A DNA stretch of 64,000 nucleotides from assembly GCF_000380125.1 (NCBI RefSeq), contig NZ_KB904580.1, forward strand, positions 96,301 through 160,300, in the 5' to 3' direction. Within the stretch, counting starts at the first letter, position 1; every line of letters begins with the position of its first letter. The stretch comes from Streptococcus ovis DSM 16829. GTDB taxonomy: Bacteria > Bacillota > Bacilli > Lactobacillales > Streptococcaceae. The notes beneath the pieces were generated by a model. The model searched no databases, was not told the origin of the DNA, and saw only the letters and a program-made list of their open reading frames with translations. Below are positions 1 to 7,950 of the stretch, one piece after another. The position numbers and the translations under genes are program-made.

Positions 1-108
1 TCGAATCGTCCTGGCGCTCACGTCAAATTCCTGCTGCAAATATTGCAATTGGACGGGATAATTTGAAATCAACAACTGGTTTAAAATACTGATATCTCTG
101 TCTTTCAT
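1..108 (-). CDS. HTH transcriptional regulator, N-terminal fragment
   Basis: Only the first 36 codons are in the window; the gene runs off the left edge. The peptide starts MKDRDISILNQLLIS and continues with VQLQYLQQEFDVSARTIR, which reads as a winged-helix DNA-binding domain (helix, turn, recognition helix ending SARTIR). This form is usual at the N-terminus of BglG/MtlR-type PRD regulators and DeoR-like proteins. A TATAAT box lies at 133-138 on this strand, and a purine-rich ribosome site (GGGAAAGGAAG) sits directly before the ATG. The effector domain is missing, so the sugar or system it controls cannot be named. Confidence 0.6.
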   Translation of the reverse strand, partial: MKDRDISILNQLLISNYPVQLQYLQQEFDVSARTIR

Positions 109-217
109 CTTCCTTTCCCTCTTTCTATTTTTATTATACTTTCTTCTCATAGGCATTGGTAGTAGAGATTGTTTCCATCTATTATGGCAAAAAAGCAAGC
201 GCTTCCTTTTGGGATAA

Positions 218-248
218 AAATAAAAAAAGTTGATAATTTCAACTTTTT
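218..248 (-). terminator. Rho-independent terminator of asnA
   Basis: The stem AAAAAGTTGA / TCAACTTTTT starts right after the asnA TAG and is followed by a T-rich run on the minus strand. The A-rich flank on the other side means it could also work in the plus direction. Confidence 0.8.
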
Positions 249-1241
249 CTACAAAATATTCTCAAATTCGTTGCGGACCTCTTTTGGCCAGACGGAGGTC
301 TGAACTTCTCCGATATGGCGTTTACGTAAAAGGAACATAGCCATCCGTGATTGACCAATCCCACCACCGATAGAGAGTGGAAATTCTCCTTTGAGAAGAG
401 CTTGGTGCCAATCGTATGCCAAACGTGACTCGTCACCGGTCAGTGCAACTTGGCGAAGAAGGGCTTCTTCATCTACACGGATCCCCATTGAAGACAATTC
501 AAAGGCGGTGCCTAGTTGCTCATTCCACACTAAGATATCTCCGTTTAGGCCTTTATAGTCTCCTTCAGATGGTGTTGTCCAGTCATCATAGTCTGGTGCA
601 CGGCCATCATGCGGTTTGCCATCAGACAATTCTCCACCAATTCCAATCAGAAAGACTGCACCATATTCCTTAGCAACTGCATTTTCCCGTTCTTTTGGTG
701 TCAAATCAGGATACTGTGTGACCAAATCCTCTGTATGGATAAAGGTAATTTTTTTAGGTAGGATAGCTTCTATATCATAGCGCGCTTCAACCGCTAATTC
801 TGTCAAGCGAATGACTTTGTAGATAGTTTCCACGATTTCTTTGAGATAGTCTAGATTACGACGACCTTCTGGAATGACTTTTTCCCAGTCCCACTGGTCG
901 ACATACACTGAGTGTGTCGCATCCAAGCTATCTTCATCGGGACGGAGAGCCTTCATATTGACCACTAGCCCTTCTCCCTCATTGAAACCAAAGCGTGCAA
1001 GGGTTTGGCGTTTCCATTTGGCAAGGGAATGCACCACCTCAAAGGTCGCTTCAGGTATTTTTAGCACATTGACTTGTACCGCATTTTCAACACCAGAGAG
1101 GTTATCTTGTGTACCATCTCCCACTCGGCTCAAAATCGGTCCTTGTACCTCTACAATATCCAATTTATCAATTAGATAACGGGTAAAGGTATTTTTTACA
1201 AACGATATTTCTTCTTGTTGGTGAATAAAACTTTTTTTCAT
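249..1241 (-). CDS. asnA: Aspartate--ammonia ligase
   Basis: Makes asparagine from aspartate, ammonia and ATP in the cytoplasm, forming AMP. At 330 residues it has the usual AsnA length and spans the whole family: an N-terminal [16 protein letters not shown] helix, a central class-II-synthetase-like core with [13 protein letters not shown] (about residues 111-123), and the C-terminal glycine loop [10 protein letters not shown] that contributes to the ATP site. It is a single-gene unit with its own promoter (TATAAT 1319-1324, TTTACT 1341-1346) and terminator. No T-box or long leader is visible, so control is more likely transcriptional. The assignment is secure. Confidence 0.96.
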   Translation of the reverse strand: MKKSFIHQQEEISFVKNTFTRYLIDKLDIVEVQGPILSRVGDGTQDNLSGVENAVQVNVLKIPEATFEVVHSLAKWKRQTLARFGFNEGEGLVVNMKALRPDEDSLDATHSVYVDQWDWEKVIPEGRRNLDYLKEIVETIYKVIRLTELAVEARYDIEAILPKKITFIHTEDLVTQYPDLTPKERENAVAKEYGAVFLIGIGGELSDGKPHDGRAPDYDDWTTPSEGDYKGLNGDILVWNEQLGTAFELSSMGIRVDEEALLRQVALTGDESRLAYDWHQALLKGEFPLSIGGGIGQSRMAMFLLRKRHIGEVQTSVWPKEVRNEFENIL

Positions 1242-1261
1242 ACGATTCTACTGACTCATCC

Positions 1262-1346
1262 AGTACTCTAACTAGCACTAGGGTACTCTTTATCCTTTCA
1301 CAATGCATTCTATTTTCCATTATACCCTTTTTTTCTTATAAGTAAA
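1262..1346 (-). promoter_or_regulatory. asnA promoter and leader hairpin
   Basis: On the minus strand there is a -35 TTTACT (1341-1346), a 16-bp spacer and a perfect -10 TATAAT (1319-1324). Between the expected start site and the ATG is a 9-bp stem (1262-1270 with 1279-1287, one G-T pair). It is not followed by a T run, so it is not a terminator. It could be a regulator site or an mRNA-stability hairpin. Confidence 0.6.
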
Positions 1347-1391
1347 GAAGAGATGAAATGTTCTGACAACGAAAGCCCTCCCCTTTCAATG

Positions 1392-1413
1392 AAAAAAGGA
1401 GGTTCTCCTCCTT
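1392..1413 (-). terminator. Rho-independent terminator
   Basis: Stem AAGGAGG (1396-1402), loop TTCT, CCTCCTT (1407-1413), then six T residues on the minus strand. It ends the transcript of the 1419-2654 gene. Confidence 0.85.
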
Positions 1414-1418
1414 CTTCC

Positions 1419-2654
1419 TCATTCTTCTACTTCGGTTGTAGCAATTCCTTGTCCATAGGAACCACTAGTGGTAGATATAAAATAATTTTCGCCATCCGTT
1501 AATTTTCCTGATGAATACGTTATATTGATAAAAGCAACAGGTGCTGGTATAGCTTCAATTTCATTCCCAGCTGCTTCTACAATTGTGACAGTATCACCTG
1601 CATTTCCAGTTAGAGCTACTTCTACAACAGGCTGTTCTACTTTAGAGAAAGTACCGGTTCCAAAAGTCAATACTGTCCCTCCTGTCAGCTTGGCTTCTCC
1701 TGTATAATTGAGGGCAGAACCATACGCACCAACCGTTGCAAAGCTATGATTCCCTCCTGAAATGTCCAGGTCCCCATTTACCAATACCGCATTAATTCCT
1801 GCAGAAACTGTTGTTGTACCATCACTAATAGTCAACATAGCATCGCCAGATTTATCGACTCCTTCTGCCTCTTTCCGCGCTGCAATCCCTGCAGATAGGG
1901 CAGTGAGATTCGCCGTTCCACCATTGATAGCTATCTTTTGAGCGACGTAAGCTTCATAGGCCTGCTCAACTGTAATAGTCCCATTGTTAATGGTCAGCTG
2001 ATTCCCTGCATAAAGCCCTGTAGCTCCTTCTGATTCCCCTGCCACAATGGTCAATTCTCCACCGTTGATGGTTAGATTCCCATGTTTACTATTTTTTTCA
2101 TTTTTTGTATACAGAGCAGAACCAGCAGACTGTATAGAGAGATGACCCGCTTCCACTACCAAATCCTCTGTGGTGAAAATACCGTACTGCTCAACGTCTT
2201 TAATTTCTAAAGTACCATCCCCCATTACAGTGACATTAGTTGCAGTCAAACCTGCCGTTCCACCTGATAAAACGTTGGTAGATTCCTTATCCAAATGGAC
2301 AATATTGGTTCCTAATGATTCAAACTCTAGAGAAGCAAAAGAAGCATTATTCAAATGAACAGTGACATCCTCTGTCACTTCCTTGGCCACAGTGACTATC
2401 ACCTGACTAGCAGAACCAGTAATGACATATTCTCCACCTTCAGTGATTGTCGCAGTCTGTCCTTTTATCTGGACACTATCCAGACTAGCCGTGATTTCTC
2501 CATCAGCCAATGCAATTTGTGCTAATGGAGCATTCTTTACTTCTTGTTGGTGACTGATGGCTGTGAAATCCCCTTGCAAGTAACCTACAACTCCTGTTGA
2601 TACCACTCCTAAAAGGAGAGTCGTTCCTGCTATTAGATACAATCGTCTATTCAT
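1419..2654 (-). CDS. Secreted carbohydrate-binding-domain (Cthe_2159-like) protein
   Basis: 411 residues. An N-terminal hydrophobic segment (RRLYLIAGTTLLLGVVSTGVVGYL) acts as a signal anchor or signal peptide. The rest is built of short beta repeats rich in Asn-Gly turns (LTINGGELTI, LTINNGTITV, IAINGGTANL, DLDISGGNHS), the pattern of a right-handed parallel beta-helix. This fits the Cthe_2159/DUF4353 family, reported to bind cellulose- or pectin-like polymers. There is no LPXTG motif or lipobox, so the N-terminal helix may tether it. It is a single gene with a clear terminator. The family match is by recognition; the ligand is unknown. Confidence 0.75.
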   Translation of the reverse strand: MNRRLYLIAGTTLLLGVVSTGVVGYLQGDFTAISHQQEVKNAPLAQIALADGEITASLDSVQIKGQTATITEGGEYVITGSASQVIVTVAKEVTEDVTVHLNNASFASLEFESLGTNIVHLDKESTNVLSGGTAGLTATNVTVMGDGTLEIKDVEQYGIFTTEDLVVEAGHLSIQSAGSALYTKNEKNSKHGNLTINGGELTIVAGESEGATGLYAGNQLTINNGTITVEQAYEAYVAQKIAINGGTANLTALSAGIAARKEAEGVDKSGDAMLTISDGTTTVSAGINAVLVNGDLDISGGNHSFATVGAYGSALNYTGEAKLTGGTVLTFGTGTFSKVEQPVVEVALTGNAGDTVTIVEAAGNEIEAIPAPVAFINITYSSGKLTDGENYFISTTSGSYGQGIATTEVEE

Positions 2655-2730
2655 ATTCTCTGCCCTGCTTCTCTTTCTTTCTTCCAGTATATCATAGATT
2701 CGTATAAATCAAGCAAATATGTACCAAAAA

Positions 2731-2748
2731 AGACTGCCAAAGCAGTCT
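2731..2748 (-). terminator. Rho-independent terminator
   Basis: AGACTGC / GCAGTCT with a four-base loop, followed by TTTTTT on the minus strand, two bases after the rhodanese stop codon. Confidence 0.85.
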
Positions 2749-2750
2749 CT

Positions 2751-3134
2751 CTAGTTCACTTTTACCTTTCCATTCCAGTCATTTAAACCATAACTGAGAA
2801 TGTAAATTTCTTGATAGCCTTGTTTTTTCAAATAAAGGGCAGCGGGAGTCACTCGTTGCCCACGGTCATTTTCGTAGAGCAAAACAGGTTTGTCTTTCCG
2901 AATGGCAGAAATGCTTTGCTTAAGCTGCTCGTAAGGAATATTACGTGCCCCCATGATGTGCTTCCGACGGTATTCGCTCGGATCACGTAAATCAATTAAT
3001 TGCCCTTCACGAATCTTTTGTGCAAATTCCTCGTTTTCTAAAATAGTAGCTGCACGCTTTAATCTCCAGTAATTAAAACCTGCCCACGCTGCCATCACAG
3101 CAACTGTCAATAAAACCAAATATAAGGTTGTCAT
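2751..3134 (-). CDS. Membrane-anchored rhodanese-like protein lacking the catalytic Cys
   Basis: 127 residues: one N-terminal membrane helix (about residues 3-22) and a rhodanese domain with the usual LIDLRDPSEYRRKHI entry (CDC25-like fold, about residues 45-63). The active-site loop, where active rhodaneses have a Cys, here reads LYENDRGQR with no cysteine. The protein is therefore unlikely to transfer sulfur and may act as a binding or regulatory domain. Its ATG overlaps the stop of yqgQ by four bases (ATGA), so the two are translationally coupled. This pair is common in streptococci. Confidence 0.85.
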   Translation of the reverse strand: MTTLYLVLLTVAVMAAWAGFNYWRLKRAATILENEEFAQKIREGQLIDLRDPSEYRRKHIMGARNIPYEQLKQSISAIRKDKPVLLYENDRGQRVTPAALYLKKQGYQEIYILSYGLNDWNGKVKVN

Positions 3135-3352
3135 TCTATTTGTCCTCTTTTCCTCTGGTACTCTTCCTCTAGTCGGTGCTCTCGCCTCAAGACAAGTTCC
3201 GCCTCTAGGTATTCGGATCGTTCTAAAATCCCTGCCTGATAAATTTGACTCAGCTCAAGCTTCATCATTTCAATATCATACAAGCGATTGCCCATATAAA
3301 TGATAATCCCATACCGTTTAAGTAGCTGTTGCACATCATAGAGTGTTTTCAT
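3131..3352 (-). CDS. yqgQ: YqgQ family (DUF910) small protein
   Basis: 73 residues beginning MKTLYDVQQLLKRYG, a compact three-helix protein of the YqgQ/DUF910 family. I place the start at 3352, not at an upstream ATG at 3490, because the family begins at MKTLYDV and the extension runs into dpr. No strong Shine-Dalgarno is visible before this ATG (TTTTCCTT). It overlaps the rhodanese gene by four bases. Function is unknown; in Bacillus the family sits next to glucokinase. Confidence 0.82.
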   Translation of the reverse strand: MKTLYDVQQLLKRYGIIIYMGNRLYDIEMMKLELSQIYQAGILERSEYLEAELVLRREHRLEEEYQRKRGQIE

Positions 3353-3447
3353 AAGGAAAATTGTAGCAGATTTGCCAAGAATTTTCAAGGCTTGCAAGGA
3401 AAAGATTTGCCACAAAAAGGCACACTCTCGCGTGCCTTCTATTCTTA

Positions 3448-3903
3448 TTATAACTCGGGAGCTTGACCCAATTCTGCTTGCAACATCCAAATATGTTTTT
3501 CAAGACTTCCTTTGGCATCCGCAAAGAGACCATTTGTGACATCGTCATTTGCCTCATCTGTGACATCCAATCCTTCTTGGAAAAGACCTGTCAAATAGCG
3601 GAATACTTCAATTACACGCCCCAATTGTTCTTCCAATGTCAAACTGTAATCACCTGACACCTCTGTCAATTTGCTATTGTCGCTAAATTCTTTCAAGGTT
3701 GAAAATGGTGCGCCTCCTAAAGTAATCAAGCGTTCGCTCAATTCATCTAGGTAACCATCCAATTCTTCCATGTAATCATCCATCTTCGGATGCCAAACAA
3801 GGAAACCTCGACCACGCATGTACCAATGAACCTGATGTAGGATAGAATGCGCTACAGAAAGATCTGCCACTGCTTGATTGAGAACTGTTATTGTTGTTGC
3901 CAT
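3448..3903 (-). CDS. dpr: Dps-like peroxide resistance ferritin Dpr
   Basis: 151 residues. Dpr forms a dodecameric cage that oxidises and stores iron, which keeps Fe2+ from reacting with peroxide. The inter-subunit ferroxidase residues are present: [12 protein letters not shown] (His at about 22 and 26) and, further on, [21 protein letters not shown] (conserved Asp and Glu). I choose the ATG at 3903 because AGGT precedes it at normal spacing and homologues begin MxTTI; an ATG at 3966 lies upstream of the promoter's -10 region. A perfect PerR box covers the promoter, in agreement with known PerR control of dpr in S. suis. Confidence 0.95.
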   Translation of the reverse strand: MATTITVLNQAVADLSVAHSILHQVHWYMRGRGFLVWHPKMDDYMEELDGYLDELSERLITLGGAPFSTLKEFSDNSKLTEVSGDYSLTLEEQLGRVIEVFRYLTGLFQEGLDVTDEANDDVTNGLFADAKGSLEKHIWMLQAELGQAPEL

Positions 3904-3920
3904 GATAACTACCTGCTTTC

Positions 3921-3966
3921 TTTTCTTATTTATAATCATTATAAATAAGAAAATCGATTTTTGCAA
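3921..3966 (-). promoter_or_regulatory. dpr promoter with PerR box in a 33-bp perfect palindrome
   Basis: The 15-mer TTATAATCATTATAA (3930-3944) matches the PerR consensus TTATAATNATTATAA exactly. The symmetry continues outward to 3921-3953, giving 16-bp arms around C3937. On the minus strand the -35 TTGCAA (3961-3966) and -10 TATAAT (3938-3943) are 17 bp apart, so the -10 lies inside the operator and bound PerR would block polymerase. Confidence 0.9.
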
Positions 3967-4010
3967 GAAATCTGTCTCATATTAGAAAAGTTGCACGATT
4001 CCCTTATTCT

Positions 4011-4035
4011 AAAAAAGGCTGGACTCTGTCCAACC
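4011..4035 (-). terminator. Rho-independent terminator
   Basis: GGCTGGAC (4017-4024) pairs with GTCCAACC (4028-4035) around a three-base loop, followed by TTTTTT on the minus strand. It ends the sulfhydrylase transcript. Confidence 0.8.
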
Positions 4036-4045
4036 TCCAAACGTT

Positions 4046-5335
4046 TTAAATCGTGTCAAGAGCTTGCTCCAAATCCGCAATCAAATCATCCGCATTTTCC
4101 AGACCAACGGAAATACGAATTTGACTAGGAGTGATTCCCGCAGCTCGCAAGGCTGTTTCGTCCATCTGACCATGGGTAGTTGTCGCTGGATGTACCACAA
4201 GGGATTTAGCATCTGCCACATTGGCCAAATCAGAAAAGATTTCTAATTTATCCATGACTGCACGCGCCGCATCAGAGCCACCTTTTACATGGAAAGTAAA
4301 GATAGAGCTGGCACCTTTTGGCAAATAGCGCTGCGCTAAGTCATAGTAGGGACTGGATGGGAGGCTAGCATAATTAACCTGTTCCACCTTTGGATGTTGT
4401 TCCAAGAATATCGCAATTTTCAGCGCATTTTCGACGTGTCGTTCTACCCGAAGGGATAGAGTTTCCAAACCTTGCAAAAGTAAGAAGGCATTGAAAGGAG
4501 AAATGCAGGCACCCGTATCACGCAACAACTGCGTCCGCAAAGCTGTAATGAAGGCCGCCTTGCCCACATCACGCGTGTAACTAAGATTATGGTAGCTAGC
4601 GTCTTCTTCGACAAACTGCGGAAATTTTCCTGAGGCTTCCCAGTCAAAGTTGCCTGAGTCCACGACAACACCGCCGATAGACGTTCCGTGACCGCCGATA
4701 AACTTGGTCGCAGAATGGATAGAAATGTCCACACCATGTGAGAAGACATTCAGTAAATACGGTGTCCCAAAAGTATTGTCTACTACCAATGGAATATTGT
4801 GATGGTGAGCGATTTCTGCTAATTTTTCCAAATCAGCTACATTTCCCAAGGGATTTCCAATCGTCTCTGCAAAGAGGAACTTAGTATTGTCCTGAATAGC
4901 CGCTTCTATCGCTGCAAAATCTTCTACATCGACAAAGGTCGTGTTCACACCATAACGTGGTAGGGTCAAGTGAAAAAGATTATGTGTGCCACCGTAGACT
5001 GTTGTCGCTGACACAATATGATCACCTGCATGAGCTAAAGCTAAGGCTGTGTAAGTAATAGCCGCCATACCAGAGGCTGTCGCAAGGGCTCCAACACCAC
5101 CTTCAAGAGCTGCCATTCTTTCTTCAAAAACAGCTGTCGTTGGGTTGGTGATACGTGTATAGATATTTCCCGGTGTCTTAAGGGCAAATAGGTCTTCAGC
5201 TTCTTGCGCATTATCAAAGACATAGGAAGTGGTCTGATAGAGAGGGACTGCACGGGATTTCGTAGTTGGATCTACAGATTGTCCAGCATGAAGTTGGAGG
5301 GTTTCAAAACTCAATTTGCGTTTTTCAGTCATCAT
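4046..5335 (-). CDS. O-acetylhomoserine sulfhydrylase / cysteine synthase-like (Cys/Met PLP enzyme)
   Basis: 429 residues, the full length of the MetY-type O-acetylhomoserine aminocarboxypropyltransferases, which join sulfide or a thiol to O-acetylhomoserine. Visible landmarks are the substrate/cofactor region NIYTRITNPT (about 57-66), the pyridoxal-phosphate stacking Tyr in TTVYGGTHNL, the PLP-binding Asp in VVDNTFGTPYL, and the Schiff-base Lys211 in SIHSATKFIGGHG. The two adjacent ATGs share one Shine-Dalgarno (AGAGGTG). A 9-bp inverted repeat lies directly upstream. It is a single gene with a terminator; the exact sulfur donor cannot be read from sequence. Confidence 0.88.
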   Translation of the reverse strand: MMTEKRKLSFETLQLHAGQSVDPTTKSRAVPLYQTTSYVFDNAQEAEDLFALKTPGNIYTRITNPTTAVFEERMAALEGGVGALATASGMAAITYTALALAHAGDHIVSATTVYGGTHNLFHLTLPRYGVNTTFVDVEDFAAIEAAIQDNTKFLFAETIGNPLGNVADLEKLAEIAHHHNIPLVVDNTFGTPYLLNVFSHGVDISIHSATKFIGGHGTSIGGVVVDSGNFDWEASGKFPQFVEEDASYHNLSYTRDVGKAAFITALRTQLLRDTGACISPFNAFLLLQGLETLSLRVERHVENALKIAIFLEQHPKVEQVNYASLPSSPYYDLAQRYLPKGASSIFTFHVKGGSDAARAVMDKLEIFSDLANVADAKSLVVHPATTTHGQMDETALRAAGITPSQIRISVGLENADDLIADLEQALDTI

Positions 5336-5343
5336 GGCACCTC

Positions 5344-5369
5344 TAAAATAAAATTTATTGTTTATTTTA
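5344..5369. repeat. Inverted repeat upstream of the sulfhydrylase gene
   Basis: TAAAATAAA (5344-5352) and TTTATTTTA (5361-5369), perfect arms with an 8-bp gap, sit 9 bases before the start codon. Possible operator for a sulfur-amino-acid regulator, or a leader hairpin that would hide the ribosome site. Confidence 0.5.
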
Positions 5370-5410
5370 CTCTATTTTCTCCTACTTGACTAATACTTAT
5401 TCCAAAAGAA

Positions 5411-5435
5411 ATGTTATAGCTACTAGCTATAACAT
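5411..5435 (-). terminator. Terminator overlapping the mtnN 3' end
   Basis: Near-perfect 12-bp arms around C5423 (ATGTTATAGCTA / TAGCTATAACAT) followed by TTTCTTTT on the minus strand. The mtnN stop codon lies inside the hairpin. Confidence 0.75.
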
Positions 5436-6125
5436 TGGAGATTCTTCTAACAAGGTTAACAAGGTCTGAGCTGAGCGCTTACCTGCTTCTAGGATAAATT
5501 CATCAAATGTAATGTTGGCATCTCCCTGTGCTGTGTCACTCATTGCACGGATTACTAAAAACGGTTTTCCAATGGCCTGAGCTGCTTGGGCAATCGCTGC
5601 TCCTTCCATTTCTACAGCGAGCACTTCTGGAAACTGAGTCTTGATAACTGTGACCTTATCTTGTCCAGCAATAAAACTATCTCCAGTTGCAATTAAGCCA
5701 ACATGAGTGTGAATCCCTTGGAGTTCCAACACACCCTGCAAGCGTCTCAGTAGTCCTTTATCTGCTTCATAATACAGCGGTTGTCCAGCCATCTGACCAT
5801 AGTCATACCCAAAGGCTGTCACATCCACATCATGGTAACAAAGCTTGTCTGCAAGAACCACATCCCCTACCGCTAAACCATCTGCAACCGCACCAGCAGA
5901 ACCTGTATTAATAATCGTATCTACCGCAAAACGGTCTGCCAATACTGCAACGGACAAGGCGCTCATCACCTTACCAATCCCTGATTGGACGAGCACAACT
6001 TCAGTCTGTCCGATACGTCCTGTAAAGTAGGTCCGTCCAAGAACAAGAACTTCCTCTCCATCTTGTAAGGCCTGAACCAAGGCTTTCAACTCTTCTTCCA
6101 TGGCCGCAATAATTCCAAATTTCAT
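5427..6125 (-). CDS. mtnN: 5'-methylthioadenosine / S-adenosylhomocysteine nucleosidase
   Basis: 232 residues. Cleaves the glycosidic bond of methylthioadenosine and S-adenosylhomocysteine, recycling adenine and feeding S-ribosylhomocysteine to LuxS. Landmarks: start MKFGIIAAMEEEL with the catalytic Glu12 region, SGIGKV, the nucleobase-phosphorylase fold loop NTGSAGAV, the ribose-binding VEMEGAAIAQ (Met-Glu pair) and the catalytic Asp in AMSDTAQGDA. Last gene of the nudF-macP-mtnN operon, 10 bp after macP, an order also found in pneumococcus. Confidence 0.95.
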   Translation of the reverse strand: MKFGIIAAMEEELKALVQALQDGEEVLVLGRTYFTGRIGQTEVVLVQSGIGKVMSALSVAVLADRFAVDTIINTGSAGAVADGLAVGDVVLADKLCYHDVDVTAFGYDYGQMAGQPLYYEADKGLLRRLQGVLELQGIHTHVGLIATGDSFIAGQDKVTVIKTQFPEVLAVEMEGAAIAQAAQAIGKPFLVIRAMSDTAQGDANITFDEFILEAGKRSAQTLLTLLEESPML

Positions 6126-6135
6126 CCCATCTCCT

Positions 6136-6489
6136 TTATAAATAAAACACAGCTATTAAAAACAGAATCAATAATAGTATAATCCAAAACAAAATCTTAT
6201 TGAGCTTTGCACTAAAAGCTTCTCGCTTCACCGTTTCAATTCGTCGACTTTTCACAATCGAATGTTCTACTGGAATCCGAATCGTTTGCCCTTCTTGATA
6301 GCCTTCGTACTCCTCATCCCAGTCATCCATCCATTCTTCATCATCAACAGAAGCCCAATCGACACTATTTTCTTCAAAATCATCGGGTACCTCTACAGGT
6401 ATATAGTAGCCAAACTCTTCCTGCTCCATCTTCTTTTCCCGTCGCCGAGCCCGTTCAATTATTTCATCTGTCAATAAGGGTTTCCCCAT
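6136..6489 (-). CDS. macP: Cell-wall synthase cofactor MacP-like membrane protein
   Basis: 117 residues. MacP is a single-pass membrane protein that activates the bifunctional penicillin-binding protein PBP2a. The family-specific start MGKPLLTDEIIERA, an acidic cytoplasmic middle (DEEWMDDWDEEYEG), a basic stretch (SRRIETVKRE) and one C-terminal helix (ILFWIILLLILFLIAVFYL) are all present. The position between a Nudix hydrolase and mtnN is the same as in pneumococcus. In pneumococcus the kinase StkP phosphorylates Thr32; here there is no Thr in that region (only Thr7, Thr69 and Thr86), so control may differ. Identity rests on the N-terminus and synteny. Confidence 0.78.
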   Translation of the reverse strand: MGKPLLTDEIIERARRREKKMEQEEFGYYIPVEVPDDFEENSVDWASVDDEEWMDDWDEEYEGYQEGQTIRIPVEHSIVKSRRIETVKREAFSAKLNKILFWIILLLILFLIAVFYL

Positions 6490-6499
6490 TTCCCATCTC

Positions 6500-7048
6500 C
6501 TACTTTCTCATTAATTGATAGTGTTGAATCGCCATGATCGTCTTGGCATCACAGATATCACCACTGGCAATCAAGTCCAGCGCTTCTTCTACTGTCACTT
6601 CATACAATTCAATCACTTCATCTGCATCTTGAGGACGTGGATTTTCAACCTTTATCAAATCGTCCGCTAAATAAAGACGAAGGCGTTCATTACAAAAACC
6701 AATAGCTGAATAAAAATCATACAAGAGAGTTAACTCAGGACTTGTATAGCCTGTTTCTTCCTCCAATTCTCTCAGGGCCGCCTCTTCTTCGCTACCAGCT
6801 TCTCCAACTTCTAATTTCCCTGCTGGGATTTCATAACTAATCTTTTCGATGGCTTTACGGTACTGTTTGACCAATATCAGCTTATCTTCAGGAGTGATCG
6901 CCAATACGCAGACTGCTCCCTTATGGAAAATCAGTTCTCGTTTTGATTGTCCTAATCCATTTGGCAATTCAACATCATCCACCACGACATCAAAGATTTT
7001 TCCTTTAAAAATCTCTTCACGCTTGATGGTTTTTTCTTCAAAGTCCAT
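6500..7048 (-). CDS. Nudix hydrolase, ADP-ribose pyrophosphatase type
   Basis: 182 residues. Likely hydrolyses ADP-ribose to AMP and ribose 5-phosphate. The Nudix box spans residues 77-101 (GKLEVGE...RELEEETGY) and keeps the metal-binding REXXEE, with two more residues between the Glu and RE than the strict consensus, a form known in related ADP-ribose hydrolases. An upstream QYRKAIE...YEIPAGK segment is typical of the ADPRase subfamily. First gene of the operon with macP (10-bp gap) and mtnN. Confidence 0.88.
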   Translation of the reverse strand: MDFEEKTIKREEIFKGKIFDVVVDDVELPNGLGQSKRELIFHKGAVCVLAITPEDKLILVKQYRKAIEKISYEIPAGKLEVGEAGSEEEAALRELEEETGYTSPELTLLYDFYSAIGFCNERLRLYLADDLIKVENPRPQDADEVIELYEVTVEEALDLIASGDICDAKTIMAIQHYQLMRK

Positions 7049-7119
7049 ATTGTACTACACCTTCATTTTTTCTTTATTTTACTATAAAAATGCTAGAAAT
7101 GCGAATGGAAATTGACCGT

Positions 7120-7152
7120 AAAAAAGAAGATACTGTAGTTGTAGCATCTTCT
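7120..7152 (-). terminator. Rho-independent terminator of the ABC/LytTR operon
   Basis: AGAAGAT (7125-7131) pairs with ATCTTCT (7146-7152), with partial pairing in the inner region, followed by a T run on the minus strand. It lies just downstream of the permease stop codon. Confidence 0.7.
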
Positions 7153-7161
7153 AATTCCTTC

Positions 7162-7950
7162 CTAAGCGCTCAGATCTTTTTTCTGATAGATTGTTAAACT
7201 TGCCAAGAGACTGAGAACCGTCACACCAAGAGAAATGATGAAATAAATTGGTTCTACTGTTTCCTGACTGAAGACATCAGCGCCATTTGCAAAATAGTAG
7301 GGCGTCAAGTAATTGAGAAACTCAATATCTGGAATGACTCGCGCCATCATATCCATTGCATACAAGATAAGCGTGAGCCCCAGAGCCAATCCTGTCTGTT
7401 TCTTGGTGTTTACAGCAGACACCAAGAAGGTCAGGCTAGTAATCTCCACCTGCATGAGAATGGCTAAGGCATGGTATTGAAAAAAGGATTGATAAGAAAA
7501 GTCCAAGTCAATCTGCCAAATCCCCAGTAACTCTAGTCCGATAATCAGAGCATTGAATAGCAAAAGAGTTACCAATAAACTAGCGTACTTTTGAAGAACA
7601 ATTGAACTTCTTCTTATTGGTAAGGTATAAAGAAATTCACTAGTATGCCCTTCCTCTTCTTTGGAAAGACTAGCTGATCCTAGCATAGCTACAAACATTC
7701 CTGCCCCCAGACCAAACATCATCACAATCTCTGTCGCAAAATAACCATCCAGAGTAGCGAGACTGACCTTATCCAATCCTAGAGCCTTGGTCATTTCACC
7801 CATGTTGGTATATAATTGCGCCATATTCTGCAGTTGATGTTCGACATTTTTATACAGTAAGATACAACCATAACAGATGAGACCAATCGTTAGCGACCAG
7901 ATAAGGAGACTTTTGAAATTTTGTTTTAATTCCTGTTTCAGTACAGTCAT
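7162..7950 (-). CDS. ABC transporter permease (ABC-2 type)
   Basis: 262 residues with six predicted membrane helices (for example SLLIWSLTIGLICYGCILLY, VTLLLFNALIIGLELLGI, FIISLGVTVLSLLASLTIY). Between helices is a stretch with EEGHTSEFLYTLPIRRSSIV, a pattern seen in ABC-2 permeases that sit with an AAA-type exporter ATPase. Its ATG overlaps the ATPase stop by four bases. Together with the ATPase, DUF3021 and LytTR genes it forms one operon, likely an exporter linked to an antimicrobial or self-protection response. The substrate is unknown. Confidence 0.82.
   Translation of the reverse strand: MTVLKQELKQNFKSLLIWSLTIGLICYGCILLYKNVEHQLQNMAQLYTNMGEMTKALGLDKVSLATLDGYFATEIVMMFGLGAGMFVAMLGSASLSKEEEGHTSEFLYTLPIRRSSIVLQKYASLLVTLLLFNALIIGLELLGIWQIDLDFSYQSFFQYHALAILMQVEITSLTFLVSAVNTKKQTGLALGLTLILYAMDMMARVIPDIEFLNYLTPYYFANGADVFSQETVEPIYFIISLGVTVLSLLASLTIYQKKDLSA

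Noticed and set aside
192-210. Cre site upstream of the first regulator gene
   Set aside because: The AAGCAAGCGCTTCC patch matches the core but misses the outer bases, and its distance to the start is unconvincing.
1242-1400. T-box or riboswitch upstream of asnA
   Set aside because: The leader is too short (about 70 nt) and no T-box sequence or antiterminator pair is present.
3131-3490. Longer 119-residue version of YqgQ
   Set aside because: The extension runs into dpr coding sequence and does not resemble the family; the 73-residue form begins as expected.
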